From the NCBI GenBank assembly GCA_934271365.1, contig CAKQRI010000006.1, forward strand, positions 1-61,051: a stretch of 61,051 bases of DNA, given 5' to 3'. The position numbers and the translations under genes are program-made. Under the pieces are notes generated by a model, which was given only the letters and a program-made list of their open reading frames with translations, made no database searches and was not told the DNA's origin. The stretch's first letter is position 1. Each line of letters opens with the position of its first letter. Positions 15,552 through 23,762 of the stretch are shown here, piece by piece. The DNA is from an uncultured Spirochaetales bacterium. Lineage in GTDB: Bacteria > Spirochaetota > Spirochaetia > Sphaerochaetales > Sphaerochaetaceae.

Positions 15552-18278
15552 TCAGAAATCTATTATTTCAATCTTCTTAATCAGGTAGCTGCAGTTTCTA
15601 TCATTAATCTTGAAGTCTACGGTTTCATTTTCCTTATGATTATAAAGGGCTTTTCCAATAGGAGCATTGAAATCGATTATTCCTTCTTCTGGTGCTGATT
15701 CCCAGCGACCGAGGAAGGTATAGACAATTTCCTTGCCTTCAATATTATCATGAAGAGTAACCTTTGTACCAAATCCTACCAGTCCCGGTAGAACATCTGA
15801 TTTCTTCATTATCCTTACAGTGTTGAGTTCTGTATTAAGCTCATTCACTCTGCGGTCGAGTTCTCTTTTATGCTCTTTCGCATACTGGTATTCGCTGTTC
15901 TCTCTTAAATCTCCAAGCTCTCTAGCTGTATTGATTTCCTTTAGAATCCATGGAATCTGAACCTGCTGTATGTCTTTGAGCTCATCTTGCTTTGCTCTGT
16001 AGGATTTTTCTGTGCATAGGAATCCTGATGCAGCCTTGATCTCAATAACTCTCTCCTGAGGCTTTCCTCCGAAGTCATAATCAGGGAAACGACTGGTGAT
16101 TATTGCCTTGTATGCATTCTTTTCTTCAGTCTCGATTCCCGCGTTGTAGAAGATAAGGCTCTTTACATCGTCTATCTCATTTCTATCTGCTTTCTTTAAG
16201 TAGCTATCAATGCTCTTGTTTTCAATAAGCTCCTTTCTGAGAATCTTGATGTACTTCCTAGTATCTGCACTATCTGGGCCTGATGCAAGAGATGAAAGCG
16301 CCATCAGCTCTGTCCTGTATATTCTATCTCTTGTCAGATGGGCTTCCTTGAGCTGTGCATCAGTGAGCTTTGCATCAATTGCAAAGTAGATGAATGCTGG
16401 AATTGACTCTCTGAAATTGTCTACAGTGCGCTGAATGAACTGATAGTATTTTTTCTTATTGAGCCTGAAGAGCTTGGTAGGAATATAAGAGAAAACATAT
16501 AGAGGGAATAGTGATATGAGAATATCCTCTGCATTCTTATCTGAGTTGATGACATTATCAATGAATTCCTTCTTTATTGTTGTGTTCTCAATTCTAGAGA
16601 AGACTTCTTTTTTATCAAGATCATCAAGCTGCTTGTAAAGATCTGCAAAATCGATTTCAGCTTCAACTGGAACACCTTTCTCTGCAACATAATCCAGAAC
16701 AAGGATAGAAGAGATCTGCTCATCAAGAGTCTTTGTTCTATCTTTTGCTGAACTTCTGAAGTAAGCAACCATTTCAAGGAATGCATCGCTGTTTCTCTCA
16801 ATATCCTTGACTTCAAGAGCTTCTAGGATAGCTTCTACCTTCTCATAGAAAGTGCGTGAGGAGCGGAATATGTAAAGCTGCTTCTCTTCCTGAGTAGAAG
16901 GATAGGCTGTAAGCTGATAGCTATCGGTAGATGCCGGAATAATACGGATATATGGATTGATTCTGACTTCTTCTTTTATACCCTCTGCAATAATTTTCCA
17001 TTCTTTTTCATCGAGGATTGCTGGAACAATCTCAGTTTTCATGTCTTTGAGTGTTGAAATGTTATCCTGCGCAGAGTAAAGAAGTGTCTTAGTAAGCCAT
17101 TCAATTCCTCCTAGTGCGAGTATCTTTGCTTTGATCTTTGCAGCAGGTACGCCTTTTTTTATTGCCTTGATATTCTGATTAGTCAGGGGAACAAGAATGT
17201 TGTAGGCAGAATCAAGAGATACAGTCTGAACATCTGTGGCACTATAGCGGACAGTTACAACAGAGCCTTTTACATCTTCAATCTTTCCGACTCTTCTCAT
17301 TGCTTTCTGAAGGACATATGTATTCTTTGAATAAGATATATCTTTTTCAAATTCATCAAGTGCCTTAACAGGATCAGGCGCTGAGATTACGTTGTGCTTC
17401 TTTCTGCATTCATCATATCTTGTCATCTGTCCATATTTTTCTTTGAGGATATCCGCAAGGGCTTTCCTGCAGTCCTGATCTGCATTATTGAGCTTTAGAA
17501 TGTTCCTCTCAGTAGAGATGAGATTATCAATGGTATTTTTCAGTTCGGCTTTCTTCTCTGTATGCTCGAGCTCCGATTTAAGAGCGGTAAGACTTATAAG
17601 AAGCTTCTTATATAAAGATACAGCAAATTCCTGGTTCTTATCCCTGATCCTTTCTAGGAAGGAGGAATAGAAAGGATATTCGCTTTTTCCATTCTTAAGA
17701 AGCTTTGTAAAAGTGGAATCTAGCTTTTCATATTCATCACTCTTTTCGAGTCTGAGCAATGCTCTCTGATAAAAGTACATTGAATTCTTCTTGTCGCCGA
17801 GCTCTTCATAATGATCTGCAACCTTGATTACGATGTCTTTATCTTCACTATCAGCTTTGACATAGCGTTCAAAATAATCCCATTTAGCCTTTTCATTTCC
17901 TCTTTCAGCTTCAACATCTCCCATGACTCTAAGAGCTTTTGCTGATTCGCTTACTTTCAGGACAGTTTCTGCAATATATGCAGCAGAATCCCAGTTCCTG
18001 TTATTGTAGAAATCAAGAGCAAGATTGTTCAGTCTGACGTTTGATTCATGAGGACGGAGCATCAGCTTGATCTTTCCTGCAATATAGGAAAGAACTATGC
18101 TGTCCTTGTTTTCTTCAAGAGCGAGGAGCACAGACTCCCTCAGATCCTGTTTCTTATTATCATTCTTGATGCTGTCAAGTTCTCTATCAATAGATGCAAA
18201 TACTGATGCCTTAAATGACACTAGCGGATTCTTGCCAAGACTTTTCTCTTCAAATATAAGTTCTTTCAAATCAATCAT
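15552..18278 (-). CDS. greA: Transcript cleavage factor GreA, long spirochaetal form
   Basis: GreA rescues backtracked RNA polymerase by stimulating transcript cleavage. Only the last 160 residues of this 908-residue protein are GreA: a coiled coil with ARELGDLRENSEYQYAKEHK, containing the acidic tip (D-x-x-EN) that reaches the active site, then the FKBP-like domain. The first 740 residues are helical, with TPR-like repeats early on (around DSAAYIAETVLKVSESAKAL) and no recognised enzyme. Very long GreA proteins of this design are known from Treponema and Borrelia. GGAG stands before the ATG. A hairpin with a T-rich tail lies in the leader (18309-18342). The gene ends 6 bases from the IS. Confidence 0.92.
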   Translation of the reverse strand: MIDLKELIFEEKSLGKNPLVSFKASVFASIDRELDSIKNDNKKQDLRESVLLALEENKDSIVLSYIAGKIKLMLRPHESNVRLNNLALDFYNNRNWDSAAYIAETVLKVSESAKALRVMGDVEAERGNEKAKWDYFERYVKADSEDKDIVIKVADHYEELGDKKNSMYFYQRALLRLEKSDEYEKLDSTFTKLLKNGKSEYPFYSSFLERIRDKNQEFAVSLYKKLLISLTALKSELEHTEKKAELKNTIDNLISTERNILKLNNADQDCRKALADILKEKYGQMTRYDECRKKHNVISAPDPVKALDEFEKDISYSKNTYVLQKAMRRVGKIEDVKGSVVTVRYSATDVQTVSLDSAYNILVPLTNQNIKAIKKGVPAAKIKAKILALGGIEWLTKTLLYSAQDNISTLKDMKTEIVPAILDEKEWKIIAEGIKEEVRINPYIRIIPASTDSYQLTAYPSTQEEKQLYIFRSSRTFYEKVEAILEALEVKDIERNSDAFLEMVAYFRSSAKDRTKTLDEQISSILVLDYVAEKGVPVEAEIDFADLYKQLDDLDKKEVFSRIENTTIKKEFIDNVINSDKNAEDILISLFPLYVFSYIPTKLFRLNKKKYYQFIQRTVDNFRESIPAFIYFAIDAKLTDAQLKEAHLTRDRIYRTELMALSSLASGPDSADTRKYIKILRKELIENKSIDSYLKKADRNEIDDVKSLIFYNAGIETEEKNAYKAIITSRFPDYDFGGKPQERVIEIKAASGFLCTEKSYRAKQDELKDIQQVQIPWILKEINTARELGDLRENSEYQYAKEHKRELDRRVNELNTELNTVRIMKKSDVLPGLVGFGTKVTLHDNIEGKEIVYTFLGRWESAPEEGIIDFNAPIGKALYNHKENETVDFKINDRNCSYLIKKIEIIDF

Positions 18279-18308
18279 TTATATTTCTCCAAAATGATAT
18301 TGCAATGT

Positions 18309-18342
18309 AAAAACAAAACCGGGCAGAAAAATATCTGCTCGG
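18309..18342 (-). terminator. Terminator-like hairpin in the greA leader (possible attenuator)
   Basis: On the minus strand CCGAGCAGA pairs with TCTGCCCGG (one A-C mismatch in 9 bp) and is followed by TTTTGTTTTT. It lies between the likely greA promoter (18357-18384) and the greA start at 18278, so it would end transcription before the gene unless overridden. The divergent gene rpe is on the other side, so the hairpin does not serve another upstream gene on this strand. Confidence 0.65.
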
Positions 18343-18356
18343 AATTAAACTTATTT

Positions 18357-18384
18357 TCTATATTTGAAATATAACACAATCCAA
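18357..18384 (-). promoter_or_regulatory. Probable greA promoter
   Basis: On the minus strand TTGGAT (18379-18384) and TATAGA (18357-18362) are spaced 16 bases apart, in an AT-rich stretch shared with the divergent rpe promoter. The leader from here to the greA ATG is about 70 bases and includes the terminator-like hairpin. Confidence 0.45.
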
Positions 18385-18423
18385 GAAAATTGGAAAGATT
18401 CATTTTTTTCGTTTATATCAATA

Positions 18424-18452
18424 TTGGATAAGCTCTGATAAGTATATTATAC
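18424..18452 (+). promoter_or_regulatory. Probable rpe promoter, abutting the start codon
   Basis: TTGGAT (18424-18429) and TTATAC (18447-18452) are 17 bases apart. The expected transcription start, 7-8 bases past the -10, falls at or next to the ATG at 18460. No ribosome-binding site precedes the ATG, so the transcript would be leaderless or nearly so. Confidence 0.5.
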
Positions 18453-18459
18453 TGGCTTT

Positions 18460-19125
18460 ATGTTAGATAAGCAGTTTCTTATTTCTCCTTCGCTTCTTGC
18501 TGCTGATTTTTCAAGAGCTGTTGATGAGCTTCAATCTGTAGCTGATAGCGGTACTGATTATATCCATCTTGATGTGATGGATGGTGCATTTGTTCCTAAT
18601 ATTACTTTTGGGCCTAAATTCATTAAGGATATAAGAGCAAAGAGTGATCTTGTATTTGACGTTCATCTTATGGTTGAAGAACCTGAGCGTTATATAAAAG
18701 ATTTCATTGATGCTGGCAGTAATATAATAACTGTTCATGCTGAGGCGACGAAGCATATATTCCGTGTGCTTTCGATGATAAAAGAAGGCGGATGCGAATG
18801 TGGTGTTGCAATAAACCCTGGTACATCTGCTTCTGTGATTGATTCACTTCTAGATTATGTTGACTATATTCTAGTCATGACTGTTAATCCTGGATTCGGA
18901 GGTCAGAAGTTTATCCCAGAAACGCTTCGAAAGATAAGAACATTAGATGAGCTTCGTCAGGATAATGGCTATAAGTATCTGATAAGTGTAGATGGCGGTA
19001 TTTCCCTTCAGACGATAAGAAGCGTTTATGATGCTGGTGCTGATATGGCTGTGATTGGCACAGCTTTCTTTAGAGAATCAGATAGGAAAGCTTACGTTGA
19101 GAGATTAGAGGAAGAGCTTTCATGA
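18460..19125 (+). CDS. rpe: Ribulose-phosphate 3-epimerase
   Basis: Rpe interconverts ribulose 5-phosphate and xylulose 5-phosphate in the pentose phosphate pathway. The 221-residue TIM barrel shows SPSLLAADFS, the metal/substrate motif HLDVMDGAFVPNITFGP, VHLMVEEPERYI, MTVNPGFGGQKF and the phosphate site VDGGIS. The start at 18460 has no Shine-Dalgarno and stands directly behind a promoter. It overlaps dtd by 4 bases (ATGA). Confidence 0.95.
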   Translation: MLDKQFLISPSLLAADFSRAVDELQSVADSGTDYIHLDVMDGAFVPNITFGPKFIKDIRAKSDLVFDVHLMVEEPERYIKDFIDAGSNIITVHAEATKHIFRVLSMIKEGGCECGVAINPGTSASVIDSLLDYVDYILVMTVNPGFGGQKFIPETLRKIRTLDELRQDNGYKYLISVDGGISLQTIRSVYDAGADMAVIGTAFFRESDRKAYVERLEEELS

Positions 19126-19580
19126 AAGCTGTCATCCAACGTGTGAAGAATGCATCATGTACTGTGGATGGTGTAGTTACAGGCTCAATAGAGTCTGGTC
19201 TTCTGGTATATTTCGGAGTTGATAAAGATGATGAGGAGTGGATTCTGCTGCCATTTCTCGAAAAGATTGTGAAACTTAGGATTTTCCAGGATGAAAATGA
19301 TAAGATGAATTTATCTATAAAAGATGTAAATCAGGCTATATTGATAATAAGCCAGTTTACTCTGTGTGCTAATGTATATAGAGGAAACAGGCCTTCATTT
19401 GATAATGCTATGGAACCATCAAAAGCTAATTCATTATATCAGAAAGCAATAACTATGCTTCGAGATATGGGAATACATACTGAGACGGGCATTTTCGGAG
19501 CACATATGGATGTTCAGTACCTGAATGATGGACCGATAACATTTATAGTGGATAGCAAAGAAGGAAAATTCAGAAAGTAG
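19122..19580 (+). CDS. dtd: D-aminoacyl-tRNA deacylase
   Basis: Dtd removes D-amino acids wrongly charged to tRNA. The 152 residues begin MKAVIQRVKNASCTVDG and contain the SQFTLCAN motif and the C-terminal TGIFGAHMDVQYLNDGP with the family's G-x-F-x-A-x-M-x-V-x-L-x-NDGP signature. Length is typical (about 145-152). It starts inside the rpe stop and ends 47 bases before recA. Confidence 0.95.
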   Translation: MKAVIQRVKNASCTVDGVVTGSIESGLLVYFGVDKDDEEWILLPFLEKIVKLRIFQDENDKMNLSIKDVNQAILIISQFTLCANVYRGNRPSFDNAMEPSKANSLYQKAITMLRDMGIHTETGIFGAHMDVQYLNDGPITFIVDSKEGKFRK

Positions 19581-19627
19581 CAGAAATTGAATGTTTTTTC
19601 GTATATATAGTCAGGAGGAATTCTGTT

Positions 19628-20677
19628 ATGGCAAAGAATACAGAAGAGGCGAACAGTGGAAAGCGTGAAGCATTAGAAGCTGCAAGACTTCAGATTGATA
19701 AGGAGTTCGGAAAGGGCTCCCTGATGAAACTGGGTGATAATAAGGAAATTCTGGATGTGGATGTTATTCCCTCAGGATCTCTTTTGCTAGATGAAGCATT
19801 GGGTGTCGGGGGTTATCCAAAAGGCAGGATAATAGAGATATTCGGACCTGAGTCCTCAGGTAAGACTACTCTTGCATTGCATGCGATTGCTGAAGCTCAG
19901 AAGAAAGGCGGAATTGCAGCATTCATTGATGCTGAGCATGCTCTTGACCCTACTTATGCAAAGAATCTTGGTGTTAATATCGATGATCTGTGGATAAGCC
20001 AGCCTGATAACGGAGAGCAGGCACTTGAAATCACAGAGCGTCTTGTCAGGTCTGGTGCGATTGATATTATAGTAGTTGATTCCGTTGCAGCTCTTACACC
20101 TCAGGCTGAAATTGAAGGGGATATGGGTGATAGCCACATGGGACTTCAGGCTCGTCTTATGTCCCAGGCCCTCAGAAAGCTGACAGGAATACTTGCGAAG
20201 GCAAATACAACAATCATTTTCATTAACCAGATAAGAATGAAAATCGGTGTTATGTTTGGTAACCCCGAAACAACAACAGGTGGAAATGCCCTTAAGTTCT
20301 ATGCTTCCGTAAGAATGGATGTCAGAAGAATAGAGTCAATTGGCAAGAATAATGATGAGCTGACAGGAAACAGAGTCAGAGTCAAGATTGTCAAGAATAA
20401 AGTTGCACCTCCATTTAAGAAATGCGAGCTTGATCTTATGTTTGGCTCTGGTATCTCAAAGACAGGTTCTCTTCTTGATGCTGCTATCAAATATGAGCTT
20501 ATCGAGAAGGCTGGCGCATGGTACAGCTATAACGGCGACAAGATTGGACAGGGCAGGGATAAGACTCTTGATTATATCAGGGACAATGCTGCATTTGCTG
20601 ATGAGCTTGAAAAGAAACTGCGAGAGCTTATGTTCCACAAAGAAGATAAGAGTGCAGAAGCAAAGGACGTTGAGTAA
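19628..20677 (+). CDS. recA: Recombinase RecA
   Basis: RecA forms filaments on single-stranded DNA for strand exchange and SOS signalling. The 349 residues contain the Walker A GPESSGKTTLALH, the Walker B strand IIVVDSVAALTP, the GDSHMGLQARLMSQALRKLT loop and NQIRMKIGVMFGNPETTTGG (loop L2). AGGAGG lies 9 bases upstream of the ATG. I see no clear LexA-type operator in the 47-base gap upstream, so it may be expressed from the rpe unit. Confidence 0.97.
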   Translation: MAKNTEEANSGKREALEAARLQIDKEFGKGSLMKLGDNKEILDVDVIPSGSLLLDEALGVGGYPKGRIIEIFGPESSGKTTLALHAIAEAQKKGGIAAFIDAEHALDPTYAKNLGVNIDDLWISQPDNGEQALEITERLVRSGAIDIIVVDSVAALTPQAEIEGDMGDSHMGLQARLMSQALRKLTGILAKANTTIIFINQIRMKIGVMFGNPETTTGGNALKFYASVRMDVRRIESIGKNNDELTGNRVRVKIVKNKVAPPFKKCELDLMFGSGISKTGSLLDAAIKYELIEKAGAWYSYNGDKIGQGRDKTLDYIRDNAAFADELEKKLRELMFHKEDKSAEAKDVE

Positions 20678-20705
20678 CATTCTTTTCTAATCTATAATCC
20701 GTTCT

Positions 20706-21689
20706 ATGAGCGAATCAGTAGATGTAATTCTGAATCCAAAAGAGAAGAGAAGCTTCCATGTCAGCGGAATCCTTGAGAATAATCAGGATTTTGATGGGCC
20801 ACTGGAGCTTCTCCTTTTTCTCATTCAGGAAAACAAGGCTAATATATATGATCTGCCGATAGCTCTGATAACTGAGCAGTTTCTTTCGTATATAAAAGAG
20901 CATGAGACAGAACTCGGTGATCTTGCTGATTTCTATAAGATGGCAGCCGATCTGCTTTATATAAAGACAAAGCTTCTCCTTCCTAATACTGCAGTGCTAG
21001 ATGAAGAGTATGAGGATCCTAGGGCTGAGCTTGTAGATAGGCTTCTCGATTACCAGAAATACAAAAAGTATACAGATCTTCTTGCTGGTGGCAGTTCTGA
21101 TGATAGGCTCAGAATAGAGAGAGGTGAGAATCTTTTTGCAATTCCTTTTGAAGATAAGGAATTGTTTGAAGGTGTTACGCTAGATGACCTACTCAGGACA
21201 TTTGCCAGCATTCTTAAGAATATGCCTCCATCTAAGATATTCAATATATATGAAGAAGTCTCTGTTTCAGAGAAGAAAGCCCTTATGATGGAGCTCCTGG
21301 AATCAAATGACAGCATTTCAATTGAAGATCTTATTGTTGATAAATCAAATCCTCTTCATATAATATGCTCTTTCATGGCTATTCTAGAGAGTGTAAAGGA
21401 CAAGCTTGTTCTAATGAGGCAGGATGAGTTATATGGACCTATTATTCTTACAAAAAGACCTGAAGAATGGGATCCTCGTACTCCTGATGAGATTGATAGA
21501 GATGCTGAAATGGCTGAGGCTGAAGCAGATGATTCTGCTCCTGAAGATTTCAATATACTTACAAGAGAAGCTGAGATGCGGCTTGAGGATATGATAAAGG
21601 ATAATGATGAGCTTTCTGAAGAGATCTCAGGGAAAGAAGAGTATGTAGGCGATGAGGAAGAGATAAGCCTGGAGGATGACGATGAGTGA
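20706..21689 (+). CDS. scpA: Segregation and condensation protein A
   Basis: ScpA is the kleisin that links the heads of the SMC dimer and binds ScpB. The motif DFDGPLELLLFLIQENKANI near residue 27 is the diagnostic N-terminal kleisin helix, followed by DLADFYKMAADLLYIKTKLL. The 327 residues are somewhat longer than usual owing to a very acidic C-terminal tail. It overlaps scpB by 8 bases. Its partner smc is encoded at 38.9-41.7 kb on the other strand. Confidence 0.93.
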   Translation: MSESVDVILNPKEKRSFHVSGILENNQDFDGPLELLLFLIQENKANIYDLPIALITEQFLSYIKEHETELGDLADFYKMAADLLYIKTKLLLPNTAVLDEEYEDPRAELVDRLLDYQKYKKYTDLLAGGSSDDRLRIERGENLFAIPFEDKELFEGVTLDDLLRTFASILKNMPPSKIFNIYEEVSVSEKKALMMELLESNDSISIEDLIVDKSNPLHIICSFMAILESVKDKLVLMRQDELYGPIILTKRPEEWDPRTPDEIDRDAEMAEAEADDSAPEDFNILTREAEMRLEDMIKDNDELSEEISGKEEYVGDEEEISLEDDDE

Positions 21690-22257
21690 GACATCTATGC
21701 TTTCTGATGAAGCACGCATAGTTGAAACAATACTTTTTATAGAGAATAACCCTATTTCACTAGAGCGGCTAATGACTCTATCCCGGCTAGATAAGGATAC
21801 AGCTCTTGATGCGCTTATAGATCTTAAGGAAAACTATGAGGATAGAAATAGCGGTTTACTGCTGCTAGAGGAAGAGGGCCTTTATTCTTTCCAGCCATCT
21901 CCTGACCTTTATCCTCGGCTTAGACAGAGCTACGGAAGACGAGTTGACAGACGGCTGAGTAAGGCAGCTTTGGAAACGCTTGCAATAGTTGCATATTCTC
22001 AGCCTATTACTAAAGGCGAGATAGATAAGCTCAGAGGAGTGAGATCTTCTGATTCGATAGTAAGGCTTTTAAGAGAAAGGGATTATATAAAAGTCTCAGG
22101 GAGAGCGGATACCCCAGGTCATCCATGCCTCTATTGGACTACACGTAAATTCCTGTATGAGTTTAAACTGAAGTCTATTGCAGAGCTTCCAAAGCTCAGT
22201 GAGGTTGATAGGCTTAGATTTGCAAAAGAAGATGAAGAGCAAGGAGAGTTATTATAG
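21682..22257 (+). CDS. scpB: Segregation and condensation protein B
   Basis: ScpB dimers bind ScpA and regulate the SMC ATPase. The 191-residue protein has two winged-helix domains: ARIVETILFIENNPISLERL, then LSKAALETLAIVAYSQPITKGEI, the family's most conserved stretch. Of two nearby ATGs the one at 21682 is chosen because GGAGG (21671-21675) is 6 bases before it; the ATG at 21676 directly abuts the GGAGG. rluB follows after 2 bases. Confidence 0.93.
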   Translation: MSETSMLSDEARIVETILFIENNPISLERLMTLSRLDKDTALDALIDLKENYEDRNSGLLLLEEEGLYSFQPSPDLYPRLRQSYGRRVDRRLSKAALETLAIVAYSQPITKGEIDKLRGVRSSDSIVRLLRERDYIKVSGRADTPGHPCLYWTTRKFLYEFKLKSIAELPKLSEVDRLRFAKEDEEQGELL

Positions 22258-22259
22258 AA

Positions 22260-23093
22260 ATGAGTGAAGAGCAGACATTATTCCCAATGCGCCTTCAGGC
22301 GTATATGGCAAAGTGCGGAGTAGGTAGCCGCCGAAGTAATGAGGAGCTTATTCTTCAGGGACGTGTAATGGTCAATAATAAGACCGTAAGGGAAATGGGG
22401 ACAAAGGTTGGTCCAGAGGATATTGTCCAGGTTGATGGTGAGACAATCGAGCTTGTTGAGAAAAAATACTATATAGCTCTCAATAAGCCGAAAGGCTATG
22501 TCTGCACGAATTACGATCCTAATGAAACCAAATATGCAAGAGAGCTGATTGGGATGCGTGATATGGATCTTCTCTTCCATGTTGGAAGGCTTGATAAGGA
22601 ATCTAATGGTCTGATTCTGTTTACTAACGATGGGCAGTTTGGCAATGCAATGATGCACCCTAAATATGAGGTGGAGAAGGAATACATTGTAAAGCTTGAC
22701 AGGCCTGTTGATTTTGAAGATCTGAACAAGGCGATTGATGGTATCTATATTGATATGCCAAGACCTTATAGAATAAAGAGATATGATCTGATTCCTCGAA
22801 CAAAGCAATTTATCAAGGTCACACTTACCGAAGGCAAGAATAGAGAGATAAGAAAGATATTCTCATTCTTAGGTTATGATGTTAAGTCTCTTACTCGAAT
22901 CCGTATCGGATGCGTGGAGCTAGGCGATCTTAAGCCTGGAGAGTGGAGAAATCTTAGTTCTAAGGAGATAAAAGGACTTCTCTCAGGTGATGGAAATAGC
23001 AAGGAAGTAAAGAAGCATCTTGTAAGGGATAGGGGGCCTAGAATTACAGAGGAGTCATCTAAGCCGAGCGTCAATCCAAATAGGAGAAAATAG
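22260..23093 (+). CDS. rluB: rRNA pseudouridine synthase (RluB/RsuA family)
   Basis: A pseudouridine synthase of the RsuA/RluB/E/F group with an N-terminal S4 RNA-binding domain (RLQAYMAKCGVGSRRSNEEL) and the catalytic motif HVGRLDKESNGLILFTNDG holding the active-site Asp. RluB, which modifies 23S rRNA near position 2605, is favoured because of the S4 domain and the scpA-scpB-rluB-cmk gene order seen in many bacteria. The exact rRNA position cannot be read from sequence. Length 277 with a basic tail. Confidence 0.88.
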   Translation: MSEEQTLFPMRLQAYMAKCGVGSRRSNEELILQGRVMVNNKTVREMGTKVGPEDIVQVDGETIELVEKKYYIALNKPKGYVCTNYDPNETKYARELIGMRDMDLLFHVGRLDKESNGLILFTNDGQFGNAMMHPKYEVEKEYIVKLDRPVDFEDLNKAIDGIYIDMPRPYRIKRYDLIPRTKQFIKVTLTEGKNREIRKIFSFLGYDVKSLTRIRIGCVELGDLKPGEWRNLSSKEIKGLLSGDGNSKEVKKHLVRDRGPRITEESSKPSVNPNRRK

Positions 23094-23096
23094 TAA

Positions 23097-23741
23097 ATGG
23101 TTATTGCAATAGACGGCCCGGCAGGAAGCGGAAAAAGCACTGTGGCGAAGAAAATCGCAAAGCAGCTTGGAATCTATTTTCTGAATACAGGATCTTTCTA
23201 TAGGGCTTATACGCTTGCACAGCTGGAAAGGGGGCTTGATCCTCTGGATAAAGAGAGTGTTCTAAAAACTGCAGAATCAGTTTCGATAACGGTTGTGGAT
23301 GGAGATATCTACTTAGATGGAATTGATGTAGAGTCAAAGCTTCATACTGTATATGTGGATAAATATGTATCTCAGGTATCATCAGATCCACGGCTGAGAT
23401 CTCTTGTGACAGAGAAAGCCAGGGAAATCTCTGAAGGGCTTGATCTTGTAACAGAAGGACGTGATACGACTACCGTTATTTTTCCGAATGCTGATTATAA
23501 ATTCTATCTGGATGCATCTGCTGAAGTAAGGGCAAAAAGACGTTATGAAGAGCAGAAGGGGCAGACTGATTATGATGAAATTCTACGCAGTATATGCGAG
23601 CGCGATAAAAATGATAAAGAAAAGCCTGTAGGAGCTTTAAAAATCGCAGATAATGCTTGTTATATAGATACTTCTTACTTGACCATAGACCAAGTTTGTG
23701 AGAAAGTTGTAGGTGCTATGCAAGAGCATTTAGCAAGGTAA
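23097..23741 (+). CDS. cmk: (d)CMP kinase
   Basis: Cytidylate kinase phosphorylates CMP and dCMP. The 214 residues start MVIAIDGPAGSGKSTVAKKI (P-loop) and contain FLNTGSFYRAYTL and LVTEGRDTTTVIFPNADYKF, the family's substrate-binding motifs; bacterial enzymes more often have EGRDIGTVVFP, so the D-T-T here is a small departure. It lies 3 bases after rluB and 21 before rpsA; the cmk-rpsA order is widely conserved. Confidence 0.93.
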   Translation: MVIAIDGPAGSGKSTVAKKIAKQLGIYFLNTGSFYRAYTLAQLERGLDPLDKESVLKTAESVSITVVDGDIYLDGIDVESKLHTVYVDKYVSQVSSDPRLRSLVTEKAREISEGLDLVTEGRDTTTVIFPNADYKFYLDASAEVRAKRRYEEQKGQTDYDEILRSICERDKNDKEKPVGALKIADNACYIDTSYLTIDQVCEKVVGAMQEHLAR

Positions 23742-23762
23742 TTTAGTAGTAGGAGTAAAGAA

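Noticed and set aside
14160..15555. Target-site duplication of the IS
   Set aside because: The bases next to the ends (TGAA and CCTT) do not match; AAA and TTT at the borders belong to the inverted repeats.
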